Assembly (NCBI GenBank): GCA_009760855.2
Contig: WPIO01000001.1
Coordinates: forward strand, 16,107,001-16,150,000
Direction: 5' to 3'
Source of the DNA: Cristatella mucedo
Taxonomy: Eukaryota; Bryozoa; Phylactolaemata; Cristatellidae
Length of the DNA stretch: 43,000 nt
Below, piece by piece: positions 11,047-21,039 of the stretch. The notes under the pieces were generated by a model. It saw nothing but the letters and a program-made list of their open reading frames with translations. It had not been told where the DNA came from and did not search any database. The position numbers and the translations under genes were made by a program. Each line of letters opens with the position of its first letter. Positions within the stretch are counted from its first letter, which is position 1.

Positions 11047-11112
11047 CTCGGCTGCCCAATCGTTAGAGCAGTGGACTGATAATCTAGAGATTGCTGTTCA
11101 TATTTTGAATTT
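11047..11112 (+). tRNA. tRNA-Ile-like remnant (GAT), degenerate
   Basis: The stretch ggctgcccaatcgttagagc has a tRNA D-arm (box A-like) pattern. It is followed by gtggactgataatctagag, a tRNA anticodon arm with loop ctGATaa, reading GAT (Ile). The T-arm is decayed: ttcatattttgaattttttt replaces the expected ggttcgaatcc. It is probably a tRNA pseudogene or the head of another tRNA-derived element, not a functional tRNA. Confidence 0.4.
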
Positions 11113-12289
11113 TTTTAGACGCTTTTAGATCCACGGTAGCCGGACTTGGGTCTCTGTATTTTGAAAGCTAGCTTGTTCTGTGTATTTCAAGGTTTGGGAT
11201 TAAAAAAATGCGTCTTTTGGGCTACAGAATCAGGTTGGTGTGGGTTCGGCTTGAGGGATATGTTACTTACTGGCAGCCTAGCAGCGAGATGTGTCCAGCA
11301 GGTGGTAGAAACACGCCCACCTGCCGGGTAGCATGTGGTCGTATCCAGAGTGAGGTGGGCTTCTAAGCCCTTAAGCTCTTAACAGTATCTTTATCTGCAT
11401 GAAAAGTGTACCCTGCATCCGAAGTGAGCATTTTTCAGACGGACCAATAAGTGAATTCGGATGTAATTACTACTTCGTCTGTTCATCTTACAAAGCTTTA
11501 TTTGCTTCTAGTTTGAGATGTTCTGCATGGGCGTACGTGCACATGGCACCCGATGAACGCTTAAACTGGTTAAAATGCATGCACCTCATGAGGTATAAGA
11601 CTAAGTTTGTCCTTTCTATTGAGCAATGCATCAATGGTGTACATGTGGGGGGTGATTTCTTATGCACAGACTGGTGCAATATAAAGATGCCACAACAAGT
11701 TCCAGAAACGTGCTAGATTTGGTCTACTTTTTACTTAGAGTCTGTATTAATTGTTTTTGCTTATTCGTAATCGCTTCACTACAGAGTTCGCTACCGAGAA
11801 TCAAACAAACCCAAGTTTCTTGACATGCAGGGTATCAAGCATCCAAAAAACAAGTACCTCATGCCCTACAGAGAAAAAACTCCTATTGTCAATAGGACTC
11901 AAGTTGAGAACAATAACGAGAAGCTTCGAGGCCATTCATATGGAAGGTGCATAGAATCTCACTACAGCCAGTGACGTGACGTCTTGGCTCTGGCAATTCA
12001 GAGGGCTCATAATATCGTCCTACTAAAAACTGTTTCATAAAACGCGATAGCATTTTTTGTAGCAATCCTTTTTCAATGCTACGGTACAAGCATTTTTAAA
12101 ATTCTACGGGCTGTAGCAAAAACATAAAGGCAGAATGAGACTGTTTATTCTGAATTTTTTAAGCGATACAACAGCGATACAGCTCACAATAGTTTCTTTC
12201 TACAGTGACTTCTCAAGCCTTCTTATATGTTCAGTGATTTTAAATTTGATATTATCTTATAAAGTTAATTCGCAGCAACGATTTGATCT
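11113..12289. other. no recognisable feature
   Basis: Mixed-composition spacer. The + strand frame 11399-11716 (105 codons) is the longest; it has no domain, signal peptide or membrane segment that I recognise. It is most likely chance or decayed repeat sequence. Confidence 0.4.
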
Positions 12290-12925
12290 TTCAATACAAG
12301 GTCTTTTATGCTTGCGAAGCAGAGCGACTGAGCATTGCTGATTGGAAGAAAATAAAATGGACCTATGTGTGACTGAGAGGACCTTGAAGTTGATTCGCGG
12401 TTCGATGGAGGAGGCCGTGCAGGTCGGTGAGTAGTGGTACAGACAAGCCTAGCCGCAGAGTTTTTTTCACCAATTGTGAGCGTCTCGTTGCATACGCAGT
12501 ACGATCTGCGAGTAGGGAATTACTGTAGACTAGACAGAATATCACTCATTTATGGTTAATCTTGGCTGTGGTATTCTTATCTAAGCAAGTCCGAATTTTT
12601 TCACTTTGGTGTAGCTGAAAATAGGTCGGCTTGCTGTCCAGCTAATGTTGTCATCTAGTAAAAAGGTCATTATGGAAGATGGCTATTAGTTTTCGTGCCG
12701 ACGTTGCAGGCGGTATACTGACCGAACCCATTTTGAGGCACAGACTTTCCAGTGTCGGATTGACATAAGTTTTGTCCGTTGCTTCAAGTTGGTTTGATTA
12801 TCATACAATTTGAGAAAGTTTATAACTAGCCCACTGCGAATTTTAGCAGTAGAAGCTTCGAGGGAGGGAGCTGCGAGAGTTGAGATCTAGAGAGGCAGAG
12901 AGGAATGAAAGCAGCTGTACTTCGT
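12290..12925 (-). mobile_element. L2-type LINE, older copy, 3' portion
   Basis: This block is a diverged copy of the segment at about 13380-14045. Shared landmarks on the + strand include gcaggtcggtgagtagtgg versus gcagatcggtgagaagtga, and gaaaataggtcggcttgctg versus ctaaaagtaggcagacttga. On the - strand the words LLTDLHGLL match the L2 C-terminal LLTDLHWLP. It stops at about 12925, at a point of the LINE that is resumed about 60 bases further along the element in the block starting at 14460. It is therefore read as the downstream half of one older LINE split by the insertion at 12945-14456. Confidence 0.6.
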
Positions 12926-12944
12926 CCATCTACAAGAAAATAGT

Positions 12945-14456
12945 AATACAAATAATAATAATAATGCACTTGATAAAGTGCCCTCAGAGAACTCACTCTC
13001 TTTGTATGTGCTTTGCGTTTGCTGCAAAGAGAAACGCAATTGAATGGTGAGTAATGTCATGCTTGATAAACAACATGAATAACATGGTTAGGGGTGACAT
13101 GCACAGTATCAGCATGCAAGTGGTTAGTGGCACCATGCACAGTGTCAGCACGAATAAGCACATAAAGGACGTATCACAGGGACCCAATAAATGCTGTCCT
13201 TAATAGGTGCGCTTTCAACTTCTTTTTAAATGTGGTCAAGTCAGGGGATGTTGTGACGCAAGTCGGGAGTGAGCTCTAGGCTTTGGGAGCATACGAACTA
13301 AATGCACAGTCTCCGAAGGATTTGAGGTTTGTACGAGGTATTGGTAAAAAGTTAGATTCCGAAAAGTGGGTGGTTCAATGCTTTGCCTGGTGGGGAGTAG
13401 ATCTGATAGGAAGACTGGAGCCAAAGAATGAAGTGACCTAAAAGTGAGCGAAAAACTTTGAAGTCAATCCGTTGCTTGACTGGTAGCCAGTGCAGATCGG
13501 TGAGAAGTGATGTGATGTGGCAACTGCGACACTCACGACAGACGAGCCTAGCTGCTGCAGAGTTTTGCGCCAGCTATAAGCGCCTGATTGCACATGCCGG
13601 TAGGCCAGCAAGCAGTGAGTTACAGAAGTCAAGACGGGATGCCACAGATGCATGGGCCAACTTAGATGTGGTATCCTTATTTAAACAAGCCCGAATTTTA
13701 GCGATGTTATGTGGCTAAAAGTAGGCAGACTTGATTGTGGAGCTGGTGTGGTCGTCTAACGAAAGGTCACTTTTTGACAGGACACCCAGATTTTGTGCAG
13801 ATTCAACAGGAGATATGCTGGCAGAACCGATTTTGAGCGTCAGCCTTTCCGATTTCTGAATCACACTTGGTTTGCCCATAACTAATAATTTAGTTTTATA
13901 ATAATTTAATTTGAGAAAGTTTGCTGCCATCCATGTGCGGATGTCATCAGTACATGCTGCAAGGGAGTTGAGAGAATTCGAAGTGCTCGAAGACTGGGAG
14001 GGATCAAAGCTAAGGTACCACCGAGTGTCATCTGCATAGAAGTGAATGCCTAGATTGTGCAGGGCAATCACATCGGCAAAAGGGAGAGTATAGACCGTGA
14101 AAAGAACCAGACCTAGCTCGGAGCCCTAAGGTACCCCATATTTCAGAGGTACCTCGGATGATCTTTGTCCATTCACGTCAATACTCTGGAGTCTCCCACT
14201 GAGATAGGACCTGAACCACTGCAGAGCAGTGCCAGTGATGCCCAGGCGAGATGAGAGGCGCTCTAGAAGAACTTGATGATCGATAGAAAGCTGCCGAAAG
14301 ATCTAGCAAAATAAGCCGAGATACTCTACCCATGTCTGCATTCCTAAGTAGGTCGTTGTACACCCTAAGCAATGCTGATTCTGTGGAGTAATTAGCTCTA
14401 AATGAAATCCTACATTGTGCGTTGTGATTATATTTGCCAGAGCGAGACAATATACA
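12945..14456 (-). mobile_element. L2-type LINE, younger copy, 5'-truncated
   Basis: On the - strand the element runs from 14456 down to a 3' end made of (att)n at about 12946-12965, preceded by agtgcccttt-like tail sequence (gccctcagagaactcactct on the + strand at 12980). It encodes reverse transcriptase remnants (see 13715-14450) and, downstream, LLTDLHWLPVKQRIDFKVF-like C-terminal sequence near 13500 in shifting frames. Length, polarity, truncation and simple-repeat tail fit target-primed reverse transcription. It is much closer to consensus than the flanking blocks at 12290-12925 and 14460-15800, which it separates. Confidence 0.75.
13715..14450 (-). pseudogene. L2-type LINE reverse transcriptase fragment
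   Basis: Two - strand frames carry consecutive RT blocks. Frame 14450-14178 has FRANYSTESALLRVYNDLLR and then RLILLDLSAAF, the motif-A block with the first catalytic Asp; it shifts frame soon after. Frame 14071-13715 has FYADDTRWYLSFDPS, the YADD catalytic box (about 14035-14024), followed by WMAANFLKLNYYKTKLLVMG and NLGVLSKSDLSLDDH. This order is diagnostic of CR1/L2-clade non-LTR retrotransposons. The enzyme copies LINE RNA at a nicked target. Frame changes between blocks mean no full enzyme can be read from it. Confidence 0.85.
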
Positions 14457-14459
14457 GTA

Positions 14460-15800
14460 GAAAAGCGGACCTAGAGTAGATTCCTGGGTAACCCCAATTT
14501 TTAAGGCTTACTGTATGAAGATTGGCCAGTTATCATCTATGCTCTGAAATACAATATTCTCGCTGAGATAGTACGGAAATAAGCTATTACAGTGGAGTCC
14601 CAGTGAATGCTACTCAAGTGAGATGATAGGTGCTCAAGATAGGCTTAGTTATGAAAGGTATAGGCACTGCCGAGAGATCAAAGAGAGGTAGCAGTGTGAC
14701 TTCACTTAAGCCATCTTTCATGAGAACGTCGTTAAACATTCGCAGCAGTGCTGACTCAGTGGCGGGATTAGCTCTAAAAATTTGCACGAACTTACTTGCT
14801 ACGCTCGAAATGTTTACATATGAGAGTCTAGTTGATCTGCCTCAACTCGATCAAGAGTCTTTAAAATGAACGGCAATAGGGAATCTCGATGGCAGTTGCT
14901 TAATTCTCCAGGTCTCGTGCCCACCTCGTAATTAGTAGCCGGTCAATTACCTCTTTTAAGCATGCAGAGACCAAATCTGAGGCTAAACAACATATATTTA
15001 CCATGTTAGTTATGCAGAAAATCAGCAAACGTGAGCGTACCAGAAGAAGAGCTGTGGGATGTAGAGGGCTTGTAGTCGTCTTAGATTTGGCGATGAACTT
15101 TGAGATGAGGTCAGCGTTGGCAGGCTTGAAAATGGACAACGAAGTAGAGCAAGGAATCGAGTTCAAAGAGCCCCGCTGGGATGATCGTTTTGACCCTGGG
15201 TCTTAGTTCAGAAAGTAAGGTGCTTGCTCTTCACGATCCAGGTCGAGGGTTTGAGTCCTGCAGAGGGTAATCCATTATTGTCCTCTGCAAGCGACTGGGA
15301 CAGCCATCGAGGCTCTTCTGCTGCTATAAAAATGAGGCTGTCAAATTATCACACCTTGGGAATGGACTCTCTGACCTTATCTACCTGCTGACAAACCGGA
15401 TAGGAAAATGATCTGCTTGATGGATCGTTACATTCTAAGCCGCAAGGATCGCTGGGTAAGGTGCTACGAGAGAGCGGTTATGACGATGATTGGTAGTTGA
15501 CATCAGCATTTGTAAATTCTTCGGCTCTGATTCTACTACTTTCTTACAAAATAAAGGATTAGCCTTAGCTATGATGGATTGGAACGCTTTGCGTAATAGT
15601 CCTCATATGCCCGTCGATGGGCAGTCAGCTCTGATCTTTTGCCTGTTTTTTTAAGCATGTGCTTAGCAGTCTTAGCTAATTTAACATCTGCGGTAAAGCA
15701 TAGACCCTCTTGGGCTAGAGCGGGTGTACTCTGGACTTAGTTATAGACCCAAACTCAGAAAATTGGCTAGCGTCGTGACGTTGGATTCCCCCCAGTGAGG
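14460..15800 (-). mobile_element. L2-type LINE, older copy, 5' portion
   Basis: The first 370 bases repeat, in diverged form, the same RT region that precedes them at 14100-14450. The + strand at 14465, gacctagagtagattcctgg, corresponds to gacctagctcggagccctaa at 14110. Further along, the - strand has FIAKSKTTTSPLHP and, near 15610, TAHRRAYEDYYAKRSNPS, the spacer between endonuclease and RT. The same spacer recurs at 25370-25440 in the copy at 23345. A SINE at 15205-15350 interrupts it. With 12290-12925 it makes up one older LINE into which the younger copy inserted. Confidence 0.65.
15205..15350 (+). mobile_element. tRNA-derived SINE, family A, copy 2
   Basis: The head contains gtcgagggtttgagtcctgc (box B) and the body gcaagcgactgggacagcca, then gaggctcttctgctgctata and a gaggctgtcaaattatca end, all aligning with the family A copy at 9956. 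It is inserted into the older L2 copy, so it postdates that LINE. It has diverged by substitutions and has no clear A-rich tail. Confidence 0.65.
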
Positions 15801-16043
15801 GGCTCTAGCGGACCTATAGTCGTCTTAAAACGTGTGAATATTTTGGTTTACCATCGACATAATATACCCATCAAATTTCATGTCATTGTACCCGCTCGTG
15901 CACATGCAAATGGCCTGCAAAGACGCTGGCCACTACCAGAATCCACCTCACCCAGCTCTTACATTCCGCCAGTAGGCTGGAAAGCTAGAGGGAGGCGGGG
16001 CAGTGGGCAGCCACTGGTTCCAGCATTCAGCGCACCAGATTAA

Positions 16044-16135
16044 AAACAATAATACATTTGTTTGGTGCCCTTTGAGAACTTACTCTCTTTCTAGGCACTC
16101 AACAATTGCTGTGAATGATGTCGCTAAAAGCTGTT
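16044..16135 (-). mobile_element. L2 3'-tail fragment
   Basis: The + strand word gccctttgagaacttactct, then ctttctaggcactcaac and attgctgtgaatgatgtc, parallels the L2 3' end at 12980-13055 (gccctcagagaactcactct and so on). It is preceded by an aataata-like stretch. It is a short 5'-truncated insertion of the same LINE family. Confidence 0.5.
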
Positions 16136-16229
16136 GACCACTGGCATTAATATACAGATGTAATTTGTTTCGCAGAAGCATTGAATACGCTCTAAGCGTA
16201 TTTGTTGGGGATGTGTAGCTATTCTCGTA

Positions 16230-18055
16230 TGCTGCAATCAGGCTAAGGCAGGGGCGTCAGAGTGATTCTATACTGCTTGAACACTGGAAGTATTGAACCC
16301 TGTGAGTGAAACAGTCTTGTGATTAGAGGCATATCCTCGGGACGCAGACATGCATCCGACCATTGTCTGCATATTTCCACCTTTTTAAATATTTTCATCC
16401 AACCACTATTTTTTTTTTTTTTTTTAGGGGAACGGTGTTTCATGCACCAGAGCACGTATTGACCTGCCATGCAGAGCTACATTACGTTAAGGTCTGTCGT
16501 CGCGACGGCGGAACATTGAAGCCCTCGCCGGTTGCTGCACAGCTATCAAATTAGCTGTGCTGTGCAAGACTGCCCCGTGGACAGAAAACCGCTCTAATGA
16601 AGTAACAATTTTCCAAATCGTCCAGTAAAAACCTCAAACGCATCCATTGCAGCACATCGTGCTCGCTACTTGACCCGAGCCCAACCCTACAGGCCACAGG
16701 CGCTGCCAGTGTTCCCTTGATCTGATCCTCGTGACGGAGGCGTGGCAAAATTTCGGTAAACTCTGCACGAAGATAGACAATGTTTGACTGAGGCGGCGTA
16801 ATTAGGTAGCGACATCCGTCTTAAGGCTATTCGATGCGGTGAAGATGAAAGAAAGCCTGTGTGCTGGCCGCTTGAGTTTCCCAGATGAAACCGTAACGTT
16901 TCTATTGAGACCTTCGCAAAGAAATACCAGCGTCCGGAATGCATAGCAGCTATTTTTGGTGTTCGCCTGCGGCTGCTGTAATTAGCGAGGCGCCAGACGC
17001 TAATGCACACGCCTCACCTGTGGCCAACAGCCAAGCCACCGATGCAGCGCAGCGAAGCGTCAGGCCAGTAATACATGCTATATTTCGTGTCGCTGTTGTG
17101 ATTAATCGGGCTCTCATATATGTGCCCGTTGAGTGGAATAAAGCAGAGTCGCATTTTCGAACGAGCGCCTGTGAGCGAACTATGTCTCCGTGAGACTCCT
17201 ACTAGAACAGCCTCGGCTGGAGACGCCGTCACACAACACTATGCAATTTGATCTCGCACAAATAGAAGTTTATTTTCATGCGTTAAATAGTTTTGCTCCG
17301 ACCTAGTCACTTTCCTGGAGGAAGATCTTGCTGATTTTGAGCTTTCGTCAGAAGTGAACCATCAGCATTTATCACGCTGCCAGAATATAGTGAGCAGGCC
17401 ACTTAGCACACACCTAACAGGTATATCTCTTACCTATATACTATAAATTACTATAAAAAAGGGCGGCACTTGAGTGCAAATTACACAGGGTAGATGGCTT
17501 CCCGGAGGTACTCAGGTAGTACACAAGGTATCGGTTAATGACACGAAATTATAAAAAGAAATGAGTGGCCTATATCTTTAAAAGACCCAGTGTCTTCTGC
17601 AATTAGTGAATATGAAAACACGAAAGGTCAGTGCATTTTTATAGCAAACTGGACAGCTACGATCATCTAATTGCTGCCGGGAGTAGTTTACGAAGAGAGC
17701 AAAGATAATCACTGTAAGAGGGTTCAGCCACTACCTACAGTAATCCAATCAAGTACCAAGGCTAACTTTATTATCGAGCTCGGCAATTGTTCCGTTGAAT
17801 GTTTTTCAGAAGGCCTCGAGGCGGCTGAATGTGGCCTTTTCGTGACCGCATAATAGGTTCGCAACTTCAAGTTGGTACATCTGAGGGAAGTTAGAATGTG
17901 CCAATATCAGAATAACGGTCAGAGATATTTCCAGGCTGCGATTCACACTCTCAAAATGACAGTTATCGCACAGTGTAGATATGACGCTAGCAAAAGAGTT
18001 GTGGGCCGCCTTTAAATTGGTGCAACGGTACACACACTCTCACACCATAGGACTC
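16230..18055. other. no assigned gene; mixed spacer
   Basis: This contains a run of 17 T at about 16410-16426 and a GC-richer section at 16490-17220 with several short overlapping frames but no recognised motif or convincing splice pair. The - strand frame 18033-17806 (75 codons, with HNSFASVISTLCDNCHFESV) looks less random than its surroundings, but I do not recognise it and it lacks a splice context. Confidence 0.4.
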
Positions 18056-18059
18056 ATCG

Positions 18060-18131
18060 CGGGACATCGCCTACGAGATAAGGATCTCGCTTCTCATGGC
18101 TATGGTTGTGGGTTCGGGTCCTGCTGTTGGC
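18060..18131 (+). mobile_element. solitary tRNA-like SINE head
   Basis: The stretch gataaggatctcgcttctca is followed by gtgggttcgggtcctgctg, a box B-like T-arm in the same layout as the family A head. It directly precedes a second, complete head and body at 18132. It is either the truncated remains of an earlier SINE or one unit of a double-headed SINE. Confidence 0.5.
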
Positions 18132-18300
18132 GAGCCGTGATGGTGCACTAGGTAAGACGGTTGCTTTACACGACCTCGGTCCCGATGTCGTGGGTTCGAA
18201 TCCTGCGGTGGGCGATCCTTTATTGCCACTGGAAGCGGTGGCGATAGCCGTAAAGGCTCTTCTGTCTACAAAAAAGGAGGCTGCAGGGTTGGCAACGTAG
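18132..18300 (+). mobile_element. tRNA-derived SINE, family A, copy 3
   Basis: This is the best preserved family A copy. It has box A-like atggtgcactaggtaagacg, box B gtgggttcgaatcctgcggt, body gcggtggcgatagccgtaaa, ggctcttctgtctacaaaaa and a gaggctgcagggttggca end. Box B is a perfect ggttcgaatcc, so the copy may be fairly recent. The second head just upstream is described separately. Confidence 0.85.
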
Positions 18301-18304
18301 CTCC

Positions 18305-19065
18305 GTATACGGTCATTAGGCGAGGTGTACACGTTTGAGCTCCTTCTTGCATTCAGCTTTTCATCAACCAATCTCGACAAATTTGTGTGTCCGCAGGCAA
18401 AAGAAAATGAACTGTAATAACTTCTGTTTCATAGTAAATAATATACCCAATATAAATATTCGCGTCACAAAGCTTTGGCAAAGTGAAAGCGTCTGGTCCA
18501 GATATACAGGACTGACAGGAATACAGCACCACTTTAGCCATGAGATATTTTACCACCAGGCATTGACTAGCTGAGCTTGGTATAACTAAAAGCTGAACCT
18601 GTCTCATCCATATAATAAGAATAATGAGATAGCTTTCTCATGCTTGAAGCCAAGACATTAGCTTGTTCCTGGCTACAGCTCCACGTTCGGTCTCCGGTAT
18701 AGTAAAGGTTTGCTGTACCAATGACAAAAATGTTTTGAACTGAAATTCGTGACAGATTCTATTATTCTTTGTCAGTAAATTAGCCTGCACATTTAATCTG
18801 TTTCGATTCTTTTTCTTGCTCTTCGTTACGTTGTATCTCTTTTAGCTAAGGGCTTGACTTGCAGTAGTTTCATCACTTTCATGAAGGATTACAATGCGTA
18901 AAAGCTGACTTTTGGGCCAATACAACGATCGCTACGTAGTAATTAGTGCACCTCCATCCAGCATTTGAATGGTTCACGGAGAAATTTAGCGGTGTACTGC
19001 CAACAGGTGTTATTGATTAAATTCTCCCATTGAACAGTCTGTTCCATTCTGTAAGTGTCAGTAAT
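18305..19065. other. no recognisable feature
   Basis: AT-rich spacer with short overlapping frames on both strands; nothing matches a known motif or a repeat in this window. Confidence 0.5.
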
Positions 19066-19069
19066 AATA

Positions 19070-19265
19070 CACACGTTAATAATAATAATCGCCCTCACTG
19101 ACCTTCAGGCGCTTTACATTTGCCAAAAAGGATAAAATTGAATGGCAAGTAAAAATAATGCCGGAAAACAAATGAAATGGAATAATAAGAAAGATACAGC
19201 ACAGGTCGTAATAATGCATAACGTGAAGGACGAATCACAGGAATCATCAATGCTGTCCAATGTAG
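19070..19265 (-). mobile_element. L2 3'-tail fragment
   Basis: This starts with (taa)n on the + strand (gttaataataataatcgccc). It continues with aaattgaatggcaagtaa and gtgaaggacgaatcacagga, then atgctgtccaa, matching the L2 3' UTR at 12950-13200 (cgcaattgaatggtgagtaa, aaggacgtatcacagggacc, aatgctgtcctt). It is a 5'-truncated L2 insertion on the - strand. Confidence 0.6.
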
Positions 19266-19514
19266 TATAGATATTACAGCAAGTTGGTTCTACTAATGAT
19301 GTACCCGCGTTACCCATGTGGATCACTCATTACCGCTTCATAGCTATATGGTGAGAATGAATGCTGCTGTCACGCAACATCTGTTCCCAGCCATGTAATG
19401 TCACAGACTGTTCAACTCCACAAGCCAAAGACTATGTGGGTGTTACGCAAGAGTTTTTATATGAACTCCACATTCCAAGCAAGCTTCAGCATTCAGTGGT
19501 AGCCAACAGACTTC

Positions 19515-19795
19515 GTCCTACTGAAACGAAAGAGAAAGTGGGAAGCATAGCACAACAGAGACAGCTGAGAAAGTGAGAGCACACAAAGCAGTAGCCCAGG
19601 ACCACTGAAAAGACTGTGCCATAGCCTGGCAGAGAGTAGTTGCTCACTAAAGAATCAGTGGAAGTGAGTCCACAGTCTAGGACCTGCAGAGCTTAAAGCT
19701 CATCAACGGTCTCTAAGGAGCAGAATGGGATTAGCTAGTATTTACCATTATTATGACCTGAGGGCACTTGAAGGCTAGAGGCAGTTCAGCTTAGT
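19515..19795. repeat. dispersed repeat C, copy 1
   Basis: This segment aligns with 40205-40505. Shared words are gaaagagaaagtgggaagca versus gaaagagaaagtgagaatat, tccacagtctaggacctgca versus ttcacagtccaggaactgca, and tgggattagctagtatttac versus tggaacagctaatgtattgc. Neither copy has a readable frame with a known motif, so the family and its orientation remain open. It may be a part of an L2-like element not covered by the other copies. Confidence 0.5.
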
Positions 19796-20894
19796 GCACA
19801 CCTGGATGCTTAACATTCCTGAAAATTATTGTTAGTGTAATCACTCAGTTGTCTATAAAAGATTAAGATTGTTTACTAAACAACTGACTTTTTGAGCCAT
19901 ATATGGCTCCACAGGCTGGCATGAATGTGGAAGCACCCAAAATGTGATGAGGGCTGAACAACAGCCTCACACCTCCCCTTGAGCACCTGTTCTCAGCAAC
20001 TGCGCAAGTTGAAAACTTCATCCGCATGTTATGTATAATGATTAACACAGGTGAGTGTTGCGCCAGACCCACAGGGCACCAGTGATGCTAGTGTACCTGC
20101 ATAAAAAGCCCTGTGGGCTTCCGAGTGATGCACTGCTCGCCTGGGCTGATAAATAGGAGCTGTTAACCACCTAACCGTTAAATAAACCAAAAATTACTGT
20201 ATTGATCTCTGCATGTGCAATCTAGCTTTACAACAACTTGACTGAGACATATCGTTGAGGCTTGAAAATGCCATTTTATATATTTGACGTGCAAGACTAA
20301 ACATCATCACAGAAACTGAAGATGAAAGTATGTTTCAAAAACTTTAGATAAGATAGAATACAGTGTATGCTTAGTGAAGATTGTGCTGTATTATTAGCTA
20401 AATGTATGGAAAGATTACAGTACTCCCAAGTACGTGTGATTACTAATACTTATCAAACCTTTTTGGTTTTGTACTTATCACAGCAAAATTTGAAATCTTG
20501 GAATAGCATCCATAGAACCAATCTCTTTTACAGATTTATGTAGGTCCGTAATGGAGGCATGTATATTGCAAAGACATGCCGTAACACATTACAGCATACG
20601 CACGCAGATGTAATTCAAATGGAAGGAGTGAAAAAGCTAAAGAGTAAGGTAATAGTAGCTACTATTTATTCTGTCAGGGATGCGACGTCATTTGGAGTTG
20701 CACTGGGGAAACCACAAACCGTTCATGCTGTGAAGGAAGCATGAGCTTATGGTTTTATGGAGCTTTGCGGTCGCAGTAACACGCAGCGTAAACATGCATA
20801 ATATGGCTAATGGTACTGTAATGCACCAGCAAGCATTTGCACACAGGAAAATTGAAAAGGACCCATAGCACATCTATTGTTAGCTTTTTAAATG

Positions 20895-21035
20895 TCATCA
20901 ACATAATTCATTTATATAGCGCGCCCCAAGAGAACTTAGACTCCTCATTCAAGTACTAGTATATGCCTGGGGCTCGAGCTCATGACCAACTGATCTTGCT
21001 CGAAGCGAGCACTCAACGCCACAGACTCAAACAAC
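20895..21035 (-). mobile_element. tRNA-headed SINE, family B, copy 1
   Basis: On the - strand a tRNA-like head includes gagtgctcgcttcgagcaag and box B-like ggtcatgagctcgagcccc. The body is short, and the 3' end (+ strand gcgccccaagagaacttaga at 20921) resembles the L2 3' tail (gccctcagagaactcactct), followed by tatataaatgaattat. A second copy lies at 40515-40655. Sharing of the terminal segment with L2 suggests mobilisation by the L2 enzyme. Confidence 0.65.
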
Positions 21036-21039
21036 AGCC

